A stretch of 64,000 nucleotides of DNA. Source: Brucella haematophila (GTDB taxonomy: Bacteria; Pseudomonadota; Alphaproteobacteria; Rhizobiales; Rhizobiaceae). Made by a program: the position numbers and the translations under genes. Below, piece by piece: positions 56,333 to 64,000 of the stretch; position 1 is the stretch's first letter; each line of letters begins with the position of its first letter. The stretch lies in the NCBI RefSeq assembly GCF_005938105.1, contig NZ_VCPE01000007.1, forward strand, positions 1 through 64,000. Direction: 5' to 3'. Under the pieces are notes generated by a model, which worked only from the letters and a program-made list of their open reading frames with translations, ran no database searches and had not been told where the DNA came from.

Positions 56333-57619
56333 TCAGGGGTTCAGCGATACAAGCGCGGGTGGCTTTAAGGCGCTTTGACGCGAAATGCGGTTCTCAACGC
56401 CGTGAGCGAAGACACGGCGATCAATCTCTTCCGGGGCGCTATTTCCATAAAGCTGTCGTTGCAGAATTTCGACTTGCGCCGTCAGTGAAACGTCACCTGC
56501 TACTGCGGCCCAATCCTCAACTGACGAGTATCCATTGCGTCGGGACCAGACTTCCAGCGCGGCATTGATCTGTGCGTAGTCGCCTGTTCTGATAATACGA
56601 AGTGTCTGTCGTTTTTGCCTGCCTGCCGAGCTTCGCTGCCGCTCGTTCCATTCGTGCAGAAGTTTCGAAAGCCGCGCCCGATATCGCATAGCGAGGGCAA
56701 GAACGACTGCGAACAGAAGCAAGGCTAACGCCAATATCCAAAGCACCTGCCGACTTGGCATGTTTTTGCGAGCGGGTTCAACGGATGTCGCAGATTTCGC
56801 TGTACCTGGAGCGACCGTAACGGTTGTCGCCGGTAAAGTTGCGAATTGAGCCTGCTGTGATTGCACATCAAACCAGCGATAGGAAACCGCAGGTAGCGTG
56901 AACGTGCCAGGCTTGGAAGCCGTGTAGACGATGGTTTCGACGCGTCGACTTGCTGTTTGTCGCCCCACCGGAACATTGTCGGCCACAGTTGCTGGTTTTA
57001 CATACTGGTTCAGGCCTTGTGATGTTCCAACATTGACCGGCGGTATGGTGATCGCCACCGTATCTGTTGCGGTAATGGTAAGCATTCTGACCAGAGCGTC
57101 TCCGGTCTGTAATTTCTCCGGTGGTCGGTCGAAGCTTTGCGTCAGTTCCAGCGACCCGGCAGCGAATTCAGGTTGTCCGTCGTGTTGAGCGGCACTGACG
57201 CCAAAAGACAGCGGTGCGCTCGTCGCGGTTGCGTGCTTGCGATTTCCATCCTCAAGATAGTCGAACGAAATCGCGATTGCGGGAATGCTATAGCTTCCGC
57301 TGACTTGCGGTATGATGGAATAGCGCTTTTGAATGCCGCTGAACTGAACGCCATTTATGGTATCCGTGACGTTCTGGGATCGTTCGTCAGGCAATGTTAC
57401 CAGAGCGTGCGGCAGCGCGAACAGGGGAAATTGTGGGGGCGAGATGAAGAAACCCGGGGCAAGCACATTTAGAACGAGATGAACTTGCTGGCCCGGCACA
57501 ATTGTGCCGGTTTCTTCAATCTTGGCGCGTATAATGGGTTCCTGCGCCGCGGCGTTGCTGACGAGAAATCGGGTCGTCAGAAGCAGGCCGTAAACGATGA
57601 GACGAAACAGAACCCTCAT
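56333..57619 (-). CDS. BatD-like protein (aerotolerance operon)
   Basis: 428 residues with an N-terminal signal peptide (cleavage about NAAA-QEP), an Ig-like beta-rich periplasmic region up to about 270, a membrane helix near 295-315 (LWILALALLLFAVVLALAM) and a cytoplasmic tail. The layout is that of BatD of the Bat operons. ATGA overlap with the BatB/C gene. Works with the MoxR/VWA proteins in envelope homeostasis; exact function unknown for the family. Confidence 0.8.
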   Translation of the reverse strand: MRVLFRLIVYGLLLTTRFLVSNAAAQEPIIRAKIEETGTIVPGQQVHLVLNVLAPGFFISPPQFPLFALPHALVTLPDERSQNVTDTINGVQFSGIQKRYSIIPQVSGSYSIPAIAISFDYLEDGNRKHATATSAPLSFGVSAAQHDGQPEFAAGSLELTQSFDRPPEKLQTGDALVRMLTITATDTVAITIPPVNVGTSQGLNQYVKPATVADNVPVGRQTASRRVETIVYTASKPGTFTLPAVSYRWFDVQSQQAQFATLPATTVTVAPGTAKSATSVEPARKNMPSRQVLWILALALLLFAVVLALAMRYRARLSKLLHEWNERQRSSAGRQKRQTLRIIRTGDYAQINAALEVWSRRNGYSSVEDWAAVAGDVSLTAQVEILQRQLYGNSAPEEIDRRVFAHGVENRISRQSALKPPALVSLNP

Positions 57620-59172
57620 TTGGTGCCGCCTTCCGCCTCAATCGAAAAACGGCGTGCCAGCATGGCGGCTGGGCTGACGGCAATGTTCTTGATCCACATC
57701 TGAGACGTCTGTTCAGACATGGCAATCTCAACATCTTTGCCTTCTTTACCCTTGTCATCAAACTGGACACTATCGGGCTTCAAATCTGGATCTTCCGCCT
57801 GATCCTGTTCCTCTTTCTGCTGTGCTTGCAGGAGGCGCTTTGCTGTCGCGAGATTGGCCTGAATGTCTTCCGACTTTGGGTTTGCTTGAAGTGCCTTCTC
57901 GTAAGCAGAGACAGCGTCGTCAAACTTCTTCAGATGCATCAGCGCGTTACCCTGATTGTACCAGCTTTCGGGGCTGTCGATGATGGCGAATGCATTGATG
58001 GCTTCCTGATAATTCCCGGCCCGGTATTCGGCGACACCACGCCACATGGGATTGCGAAACAACTTTGCAGCTTTGGAAAATTCGTTTTTTTGAAAAGCAA
58101 TTCTCCCCTGTTGGTCCTGCGTCAGCCACATATTTTCCAATGAACCCGCCCTTGCCGGGTCGTTTCCGATCAGGTGAAAAGCAATGATTATGCTGCCCAG
58201 CCGGACAACCCAGCCGCGTCTGAATGTGAGGGCGAACAAGAGCGCTGCCGGGATGAGGAACCACCATCCGCTGTCGCGCCATCGGCTTTCCTTATCCGAT
58301 TGCTGCTGCGCAAAGTTTCCCTGTATTTGCGCGGTAATCCAACGAACATCGGTATCATCGTCGGTGACGGTTGTGACTGCGATAGTATGCGAGGCGCGCA
58401 GTTGCGCCATGCTTTCAGTATCGAGTTTGGTAATGAGGCGTGCACCACCGTCTGATGAAAGAAAGCCGCCGTCTCCGGTCTTGATCGGCCCACCATCCGC
58501 TGTGCCGATGACCAACACCACAACGCCAGTATCCCGTTCATCGTCCAGTGACTTGATGGCCGATGTTTCTACTCCGTCTGTCATGAACAGTATTGTTCCG
58601 GAAGAATCGTCTTCTTTCAAAAGTTGGGCTGCGCGGGTAAGTGCTGCGCCTGTATCCTTTCCCGGACGCGGCATGATGCCCGTCGAAAGCGCATCGGTAT
58701 AGGATTCAATCAGATCGGTATCGTCGGTGAGGGGTAAAACAAGATGTGTAGTGCCTGCGTAGGCGATCACAGCCGTTCTAGCCCCGGCGCGATTTGCCAG
58801 AATATCATGGATTTTGAGCTTGGCTCGTTCGATGCGGCTGGGGCTGATGTCAATGGCATCCATTGTTTGCGAAAGATCGACCGCGATCACCAGTGATGCC
58901 GTGTCGTGGACGAAAGGTGGAGTTTCCTTGTCCCAGCTTGGACCAGCGATAGCGAGGATCATGATAGCCATGATCAACGCCAGAAGTGTCGCCGGTTGAA
59001 AACGCCGCTTGCTGTCTCCTTCGATGACCAGTCGCTCGAGCAGATGTGGAGCGATCATATTCTTCCACTTATGCCTCACGTCCGAAGATCGCGCGGCAAG
59101 CCAAACCAAGACAAGCGGCAGTATCAATAAAATCAGCCAGGCCGGGCGAAGGAAGTGAAAGTCGGAGATCAT
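57616..59172 (-). CDS. BatB/BatC fusion: VWA domain plus TPR repeats
   Basis: 518 residues from the ATG at 59172 (ATGA overlap with BatA); a longer frame upstream lies inside BatA. Two N-terminal membrane helices, a von Willebrand A domain with MIDAS AVDLSQTMDAID and TDGVE, another membrane helix near 305, then TPR-like repeats (WYNQGNALMHLKKFDDAVSAYEKALQANP type, about 380-460) and an acidic, Gln-rich tail. VWA and TPR parts are separate genes (batB, batC) in many species. It is thought to form a membrane complex with BatA and the MoxR ATPase. Confidence 0.87.
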   Translation of the reverse strand: MISDFHFLRPAWLILLILPLVLVWLAARSSDVRHKWKNMIAPHLLERLVIEGDSKRRFQPATLLALIMAIMILAIAGPSWDKETPPFVHDTASLVIAVDLSQTMDAIDISPSRIERAKLKIHDILANRAGARTAVIAYAGTTHLVLPLTDDTDLIESYTDALSTGIMPRPGKDTGAALTRAAQLLKEDDSSGTILFMTDGVETSAIKSLDDERDTGVVVLVIGTADGGPIKTGDGGFLSSDGGARLITKLDTESMAQLRASHTIAVTTVTDDDTDVRWITAQIQGNFAQQQSDKESRWRDSGWWFLIPAALLFALTFRRGWVVRLGSIIIAFHLIGNDPARAGSLENMWLTQDQQGRIAFQKNEFSKAAKLFRNPMWRGVAEYRAGNYQEAINAFAIIDSPESWYNQGNALMHLKKFDDAVSAYEKALQANPKSEDIQANLATAKRLLQAQQKEEQDQAEDPDLKPDSVQFDDKGKEGKDVEIAMSEQTSQMWIKNIAVSPAAMLARRFSIEAEGGTK

Positions 59173-60158
59173 GCCGCTGCTCTCCGCGCCATTCGTGCCT
59201 GTGCAACTCCAATAAGAAGGGAAAAGATCAATATCATCAATGAGAGTGCCGCCGGATACGGGAACAGCTCCCGTCGCGGTCGCCATGACAACTCTTTTTG
59301 TTCCTGTGGCGTTATACTGTCCAGCATATCGTAGATGGCGGCCAGACTGGCCTGATCCTGACCGAAGGAATAGCGTCCATCCGTTTGTGTGGCGATGGCC
59401 TGTAATGTCTGTGTGTCAACCTTATCTTCGCCGGTCGCGTTTGGGTCACCGATTGCGACGGTGTGAATAACAATGTGGTCGTCTTTGGCGATTTCTGCGG
59501 CTTTCAGAGGTGGCATCTTGCTGGCCGTATCGTTGCCATCGGAGAGCAAGATGAGCACCTTTTCGGGCACGTTCGACTTTTCGAACATGCGAATAGCCAG
59601 GCCGATGGAGTCGCCCATTGCGGTTCTGGGACCGGCCTCGCCCGGCACGAGGGATCCAATCATCGTCCGTATCAAATCGTGGTCCATCGTGAACGGCGCT
59701 AGCGGATAAGGGGCGTCGCCAAAGGCAATCAAGCCGAGCCGGTCGTTTGCCCGCCTTGCAACAAAGTCGGCTACCACCGTTTTGACGGCGTTGATCCGCG
59801 AGTCCAGCGCGCCGCCTGGTGTCGCAAAATCGCGCGTGTCCATCGATTGGGAAAGATCGAGCGCCAGTAGTATATCGCGCTGCGGTATCGATTTTGTAAT
59901 CGGTGGTTCGATCAGTTGCGGCCGGGCCAGTGCCAGAACCAGCAGGCTCCACGCGATCAGTTCGAGCACGATCTGCCACCAGCTTCGTCGCGGAATGATT
60001 GATCCTATTGTTGGCTCAACACCGGCTGCTCTTGCAACATCTTTGAAGAAGGGAAGCCTGATTGAAGCTGTCGAGACCTGATGGCTCGGCAATAGCCACC
60101 AGAAAAGCAGCGGTACCGGTAACAAAAGCAGAAGCCACGGATGATCGAGTTCATACAT
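59169..60158 (-). CDS. BatA-like von Willebrand A domain membrane protein
   Basis: 329 residues: N-terminal membrane helices (about 6-24 and 57-78), VWA domain with MIDAS DLSQSMDTRD and LSDGND, then a C-terminal membrane helix near 300-320. The RP-x-LIEPP segment before the MIDAS is typical of BatA. GAGAGG precedes the ATG. Overlaps the DUF4381 gene by 8 bases and BatB/C by 4. The metal site should be functional since DxSxS is intact. Confidence 0.9.
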   Translation of the reverse strand: MYELDHPWLLLLLPVPLLFWWLLPSHQVSTASIRLPFFKDVARAAGVEPTIGSIIPRRSWWQIVLELIAWSLLVLALARPQLIEPPITKSIPQRDILLALDLSQSMDTRDFATPGGALDSRINAVKTVVADFVARRANDRLGLIAFGDAPYPLAPFTMDHDLIRTMIGSLVPGEAGPRTAMGDSIGLAIRMFEKSNVPEKVLILLSDGNDTASKMPPLKAAEIAKDDHIVIHTVAIGDPNATGEDKVDTQTLQAIATQTDGRYSFGQDQASLAAIYDMLDSITPQEQKELSWRPRRELFPYPAALSLMILIFSLLIGVAQARMARRAAA

Positions 60159-60624
60159 GATGCCTCTCGATCCACAGCCGCGCCTGACGAACGATCATGG
60201 CCAAGTCGTCTATCTGCCGGTTGGGTTCGTATTCGCGACCTGTCAGAAGCGCTTTCAGGTCGGTTCCAAGCGGCTCTGGACTGTGATGTTCGAGGAAAGC
60301 AACCCATTGGCTGCCGGATAACGCCGCCACGTCAGTACGAGGCCAGACAGAAAGCGCCGTGCGCTTCATCAGTTCGGCGATTTCTGTTTCCGTTGACCGT
60401 ACCATGGGCGCGCTGTTGGATATTGTTTCAAGAATATGGAGCGCCTCGCGCCGATAGGCGTTGCGTCGATAGCGGATCGCCCATCGCACAATGAGGATGG
60501 CAATTGCCAGGAAGAGCAGGGCCGCCGCCAGTACCCATCCCCATGTCTGCGGCAGCCATGGGATCGGCGGCGGAATAGCAATGTCGTGGAGCGAACGCAG
60601 GGCGGTCTCTGTTGCTTGATCCAC
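60151..60624 (-). CDS. DUF4381-family membrane protein
   Basis: 157 residues from the GTG at 60624, chosen because AAAGGAGG ends 5 bases before it and the GTG overlaps the DUF58 stop by one base; a GTG 21 bases upstream is less likely. One membrane helix (about 28-46, WGWVLAAALLFLAIAILIV), short periplasmic N-terminus with IPPPIPWLPQTWG, and a cytoplasmic RREALHILETI domain. DUF4381 proteins are regular members of MoxR/DUF58/VWA operons. Function unknown. Confidence 0.83.
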   Translation of the reverse strand: MDQATETALRSLHDIAIPPPIPWLPQTWGWVLAAALLFLAIAILIVRWAIRYRRNAYRREALHILETISNSAPMVRSTETEIAELMKRTALSVWPRTDVAALSGSQWVAFLEHHSPEPLGTDLKALLTGREYEPNRQIDDLAMIVRQARLWIERHHV

Positions 60625-61577
60625 TACCGCCTCCTTTGACGCCACATAGACTTCTCAAGGAGGTTGCGCAATTGCGGGGCGGTTTCTTCGGCCGCAGAGA
60701 TAGGCAGCATGGGGAGACCAAGCTCGCGTTGCCATGAGCGAAATTCACGCCCGCGGTTACGCGCAAAACTATCGATGGAGTTGCGCATTGATTCTTTGCC
60801 GAAGGTCAACTCGGCCTGAGTTGTGCCCCCGCTGATGACCAGTTCGCCGCTCTTCGGCAGATCAAGCAGAAATGGATCATAGACCAGCAGGCAGATCACG
60901 TCGTTGCGGCTCGAAATCTGGAGCAGGTAATCACGCGTCGTATCATCGTGACCGTCGAAGTCGCTGACAACGATCACGAGATAGTCGTGATAGGCGATGG
61001 CACTGACGTGATGCAAAATGTCATTCAGCATTGTCGGCGCGGGATCATGCGCGTAGCCGGCATTGAGCGCGGCGTTCTTTTCCGCGATCTGGCTGGCCAG
61101 ACCGATGACGGCATTGCGGCTGCGTTGCGGTTTGATCTGCGTCGTGTCTGTATCGCCGAATACGATGCCACCGACGCGATCGCCAGATCCCAATATACGC
61201 CAGGCACACAGCATTGCGCATTCTGCGGCGCTTACGGATTTCATCGCGCGTCTGCTACCGAAAAACATATTAATACGCTGATCGACGATCAGGAGGGCAG
61301 GGCGTTCTTTCTCTTCACTGTAAACTCGCACGACTGGCTTCTTCGTGCGCGCCGTGACGCGCCAATCGATAGAGCGGATATCGTCGCCCGGCAGATATTC
61401 GCGCAACTCCTCGAAGGAGAGACCGCGACCACGTACCGCCGAGCGCATCCGGCCCGCAAGCTGGCGATGGCTAGGCGACTTTTGAACGAAGCTGAGATCA
61501 CGCGCTTGCGCCTCAAGTGCGACGAGCGCGGAGGTGTCTACGTAAACACCGGTATCGTCGCTCAGGCTTGCGCTCAT
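60624..61577 (-). CDS. DUF58 domain protein
   Basis: 317 residues, cytoplasmic. GRMRSAVRGRGLSFEELREYLPGDDIRSIDWRVTARTKKP-type sequence (about 43-82) is the diagnostic DUF58 segment, followed by a VWA-like fold (LLIVDQRINMFFGS, with Asp-x-x-x-x in place of a strict MIDAS). Companion of MoxR ATPases; the pair is proposed to act as a chaperone for metal-centre or envelope complexes. Overlaps MoxR (ATGA) and the DUF4381 start. Confidence 0.9.
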   Translation of the reverse strand: MSASLSDDTGVYVDTSALVALEAQARDLSFVQKSPSHRQLAGRMRSAVRGRGLSFEELREYLPGDDIRSIDWRVTARTKKPVVRVYSEEKERPALLIVDQRINMFFGSRRAMKSVSAAECAMLCAWRILGSGDRVGGIVFGDTDTTQIKPQRSRNAVIGLASQIAEKNAALNAGYAHDPAPTMLNDILHHVSAIAYHDYLVIVVSDFDGHDDTTRDYLLQISSRNDVICLLVYDPFLLDLPKSGELVISGGTTQAELTFGKESMRNSIDSFARNRGREFRSWQRELGLPMLPISAAEETAPQLRNLLEKSMWRQRRR

Positions 61578-62554
61578 GACACAGCCACCAGCTCGGCGAT
61601 GCGGTCAATGATCTGGTCGGGCGTTGTGTTTGACGCATGTGCTTCATAAGACAACAGCAATCGGTGCCGGAATACATCGTGCATGATGGCCTTGACGTCA
61701 TCGGGCGTAACAAAATCACGGCCCTTCAACCAGGCATAGGAGCGCGACATGCGATCAAGGCCGATCACACCGCGCGGGCTCACACCTACCTGTAAAAGTT
61801 TGGCCAGATCGGCATTGTATCGTTCTGGATAACGTGTCGCAAAAACCAGTGCGACCATGTATTTTTCAACCGGCTCCGACACTGTAATCGTGCCTATTTC
61901 CTTGCGCGCCTCAAAGATGCTTTTCGCGGACAGGCGAGTGGCTTTATCCTTTGCAGGACGCTTATCATGGGCTTCCTGTTCCTCGCTCCGGTTAAGACGC
62001 ATGATCGCAGCTTCGGATTGTTCATCGGGATAATCGACCCGGATATGAAGCAGAAATCGATCCAGTTGTGCCTCGGGCAAGGGGTAGGTCCCTTCCTGCT
62101 CAATCGGATTCTGCGTTGCCATCACCATGAACAGGTCCGGCAATTGATAGCTCTTTCCACCGACAGTTACCTGCCGTTCTTCCATCGCTTCCAGCAAGGC
62201 TGATTGAACCTTAGCGGGCGCGCGATTGATCTCATCGGCAAGAATGAGATTGGCGAAGATCGGACCCTGCTGAAACTGAAAGGCGCTTTTTGCGCCGTCT
62301 GAGATATAGATTTCAGAACCAGTGACATCCGCAGGCAGCAGATCGGGTGTAAATTGGATGCGCGAAAGCTCGGATTCGAGATTTTTCGCAAGGCTTTTGA
62401 TTGCACGGGTTTTGGCAAGCCCGGGGAGCCCCTCAACCAGTATGTGGCCGTTTGAAATCACACCCAGCAATAGGCGCTCGACCATTTGCTCCTGTCCGAT
62501 GACAGATTGTCCCACACTGTCACCAAGTTTCAGAATGTCATCGCGTGCAGTCAT
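61574..62554 (-). CDS. MoxR-family AAA+ ATPase
   Basis: 326 residues from the ATG at 62554 (AGGAG upstream); an open frame back to 62584 lacks that support. Walker A EGLPGLAKT (41-49), Walker B LADEINRAP, sensor ATQNPIEQEGTYPLPEAQLDRF. Belongs to the MoxR group that partners DUF58 and VWA proteins in Bat operons. Coupled by overlap to DUF58. A 60-base gap separates it from the sulfatase gene. Confidence 0.93.
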   Translation of the reverse strand: MTARDDILKLGDSVGQSVIGQEQMVERLLLGVISNGHILVEGLPGLAKTRAIKSLAKNLESELSRIQFTPDLLPADVTGSEIYISDGAKSAFQFQQGPIFANLILADEINRAPAKVQSALLEAMEERQVTVGGKSYQLPDLFMVMATQNPIEQEGTYPLPEAQLDRFLLHIRVDYPDEQSEAAIMRLNRSEEQEAHDKRPAKDKATRLSAKSIFEARKEIGTITVSEPVEKYMVALVFATRYPERYNADLAKLLQVGVSPRGVIGLDRMSRSYAWLKGRDFVTPDDVKAIMHDVFRHRLLLSYEAHASNTTPDQIIDRIAELVAVS

Positions 62555-62614
62555 GCTGTGCTCCTGTCGACGAAGAAACGGCACGCGCTGAAGCGCGTGC
62601 CGTCATTTCGAATC

Positions 62615-64000
62615 TCAGTTCGCTTTGGACTTCGCTGCGTTCTCCTTGATCTTGACCTCGACATCGCGGGCAATCTGATCAATCGAGAAACTTGCCGGTT
62701 CCTGACTAGGCGGATATTCAACGAAGGTCTGAAGGAATTCTGCGGCGTGCATCGTCATCTGCGCCAGCTTGAAATCGTTTCTTGTCAGCCAGTCGAAGTA
62801 CTGGTCCGAAACAATATCGGCGCGCTCATAGGGATCCATGCGCAGATTGTAGAGCTTGGGAACACGCAGCGGCGTGAAAGGCTGCTGCCACACGGCAAAG
62901 CCACCGGGATGCTGCATCTCAACGAAGACCGCTTTCCAGTCGCCAAGGCGATAGGCAACGAGAACACCGTCATCGTTGAAATAGGCGAAATCATTGCGAG
63001 CGCTCTTGGATTCTTGCCCTGTGAGATATGGCAACTGGTTATAGCCGTCCAGGTGCACCTTGAACTGCTTGCCGCCAATGCTGGTACCCTTGAGAAGGCG
63101 ATCCTTGATATCGGTATCACCAGCAACAGCCATCAAAGTCGGGAACCAGTCCAGACCGGAGAACATATCTGTCGACACCTGACCGGGCTTGATATGGCCC
63201 GGCCACCGCACCATTGCCGGCACGCGGAAAGCGCCTTCGAAATTGGAATCCTTTTCATTGCGGAATGGCGAGTTTGCAGCATCCGGCCAAGTGAAGCGAT
63301 TTGGACCGTTGTCGGTCGTGTAAACGACGATTGTGTTGTCCGCGATGCCCAGGTCATCCAGCGTCTTCAGGAGTTTTCCGACATCACCGTCATGTTCGAT
63401 CATGCCGTCGGCATACTCATTGCCGGTCATGCCGCTCTGTCCGACCATCGAAGGGCGAACATGGGTGAACAAATGCATGCGTGTCGTGTTCATCCAGGTG
63501 AAGAATGGCTTCTTCTGGTCGACCTGACGCTTGATAAAGTCGATTGCAGCGTCCGTGGTTTCGTCATCGATGGTTTCCATGCGCTTCTTCGTCAGTGCAC
63601 CCGTATCCTCGATTTTTCCGTCAGCGCTTGCCTTGAGCACACCGCGCGGCGTGCTCATTTTGGTGAAGGCTTCATCATCCTTCGGCCAGTTCGGGTTTTC
63701 GGGTTCCTCTTCGGCGTTGAGATGGTAGAGGTTGCCATAAAACTCGTCGAAGCCGTGATTGGTCGGCAGATATTCGTCGCGGTCGCCCAAGTGGTTTTTA
63801 CCGAACTGACCGGTGGCATAACCAAGAGGCTTCAGCGCCTGGGCGAGGGTAACGTCGCGTGCCTGCAGACCAACCGTTGCACCCGGCACGCCAACTTTCG
63901 ACAAGCCGGTTCGCTTCGGCGTTTGCCCGGTGATGAAGGATGAGCGTCCAGCGGTACAGCTGTTCTCGGCATAATAGTCCGTGAACATCAGCCCTTCCTG
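62615..64000 (-). CDS. Cys-type sulfatase (5' end missing)
   Basis: 462 codons are visible; the start lies beyond the window. The N-terminal active-site motif is ENSCTAGRSSFITG, a C-x-A-x-R sulfatase core in which Cys becomes formylglycine. GKNHLGD and HFTHV-like metal/active-site segments follow, then YTTDNGPN (Asp/Asn metal ligands) and FRNEKDSNFEGAFRVP. The C-terminus lacks membrane helices. It hydrolyses sulfate esters, substrate unknown. It precedes MoxR and the Bat genes; the cognate maturase (FGE) is at 55285. With the missing start, the presence of a signal peptide cannot be seen. Confidence 0.92.
   Translation of the reverse strand, partial: QEGLMFTDYYAENSCTAGRSSFITGQTPKRTGLSKVGVPGATVGLQARDVTLAQALKPLGYATGQFGKNHLGDRDEYLPTNHGFDEFYGNLYHLNAEEEPENPNWPKDDEAFTKMSTPRGVLKASADGKIEDTGALTKKRMETIDDETTDAAIDFIKRQVDQKKPFFTWMNTTRMHLFTHVRPSMVGQSGMTGNEYADGMIEHDGDVGKLLKTLDDLGIADNTIVVYTTDNGPNRFTWPDAANSPFRNEKDSNFEGAFRVPAMVRWPGHIKPGQVSTDMFSGLDWFPTLMAVAGDTDIKDRLLKGTSIGGKQFKVHLDGYNQLPYLTGQESKSARNDFAYFNDDGVLVAYRLGDWKAVFVEMQHPGGFAVWQQPFTPLRVPKLYNLRMDPYERADIVSDQYFDWLTRNDFKLAQMTMHAAEFLQTFVEYPPSQEPASFSIDQIARDVEVKIKENAAKSKAN

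Noticed and set aside
62486-63943. 485-codon plus-strand open frame antisense to the sulfatase
   Set aside because: Shadow of GC-rich codons in a clearly real sulfatase gene; no recognisable domain, and the sulfatase motifs are on the other strand.

Overview
The window looks like chromosomal DNA of an alphaproteobacterium of the Brucellaceae (Ochrobactrum/Brucella type). This is inferred from family content and protein style: many peptide and branched-chain amino acid ABC systems, a PACE exporter, MipA, a sulfatase/MoxR/Bat block, and dense operons with ATGA overlaps. There is no phylogenetic marker, rRNA or tRNA in the window. I see no prophage, intact insertion sequence or CRISPR array.

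Layout. 1-763: end of a LivM-type permease and a hot-dog thioesterase. 1176-2319: two paralogous small secreted proteins flanking a glycine-zipper lipoprotein. 2398-7257: HdeD-like membrane protein plus an RND efflux pump pair. 7258-10803: the Mg2+ P-type ATPase gene mgtA with a complex leader. It holds two short leader ORFs, each ending just before a hairpin that buries the next gene's start, and a small unknown protein between them. 10913-15213: small basic protein, FixL/FixJ-like two-component pair, PaiB-like protein, and a LysR/PACE exporter divergent pair. 15280-23446 (minus): peptide-type ABC transporter with an FAD oxidoreductase, an ATC-hydrolase-family protein and an M20 amidohydrolase. 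23693-25357: SDR and VOC proteins.

25448-33523 (minus) is one tightly coupled operon. It starts with a 2,2-dialkylglycine decarboxylase and continues with a two-subunit B12-dependent acyl-CoA mutase and its MeaB-like GTPase, an enoyl-CoA hydratase, a CoA ligase and an amino acid binding protein. A divergent LysR gene sits across a 25-bp palindrome. I read it as a catabolic route for compounds with a quaternary alpha carbon. 34500-34673 is the decayed tail of an EamA transporter. 34758-36140 is glutamate dehydrogenase. 36458-43577: amidohydrolase plus a second complete peptide-type ABC transporter. 43684-45737: OmpR-type two-component system.

45864-51803 is a cluster I cannot match to a known pathway: HAD phosphatase, class III aminotransferase, ureohydrolase-fold enzyme, alpha/beta hydrolase with a Cys nucleophile, GNAT acyltransferase and two SMR-like transporter subunits. 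It looks like synthesis and export of a small amine-derived metabolite. 51783-64000 (minus): MipA-like porin, a Pro/His/Gly-rich secreted protein, DUF2092 protein, periplasmic HAD, formylglycine-generating enzyme, BatD, BatB/C, BatA, DUF4381, DUF58, MoxR and a sulfatase cut by the window edge.

The strongest candidates for something undescribed are the double leader at mgtA, the dialkylglycine/B12-mutase operon, and the 45.9-51.8 kb cluster. Family names come from recalled sequence motifs, not searches.
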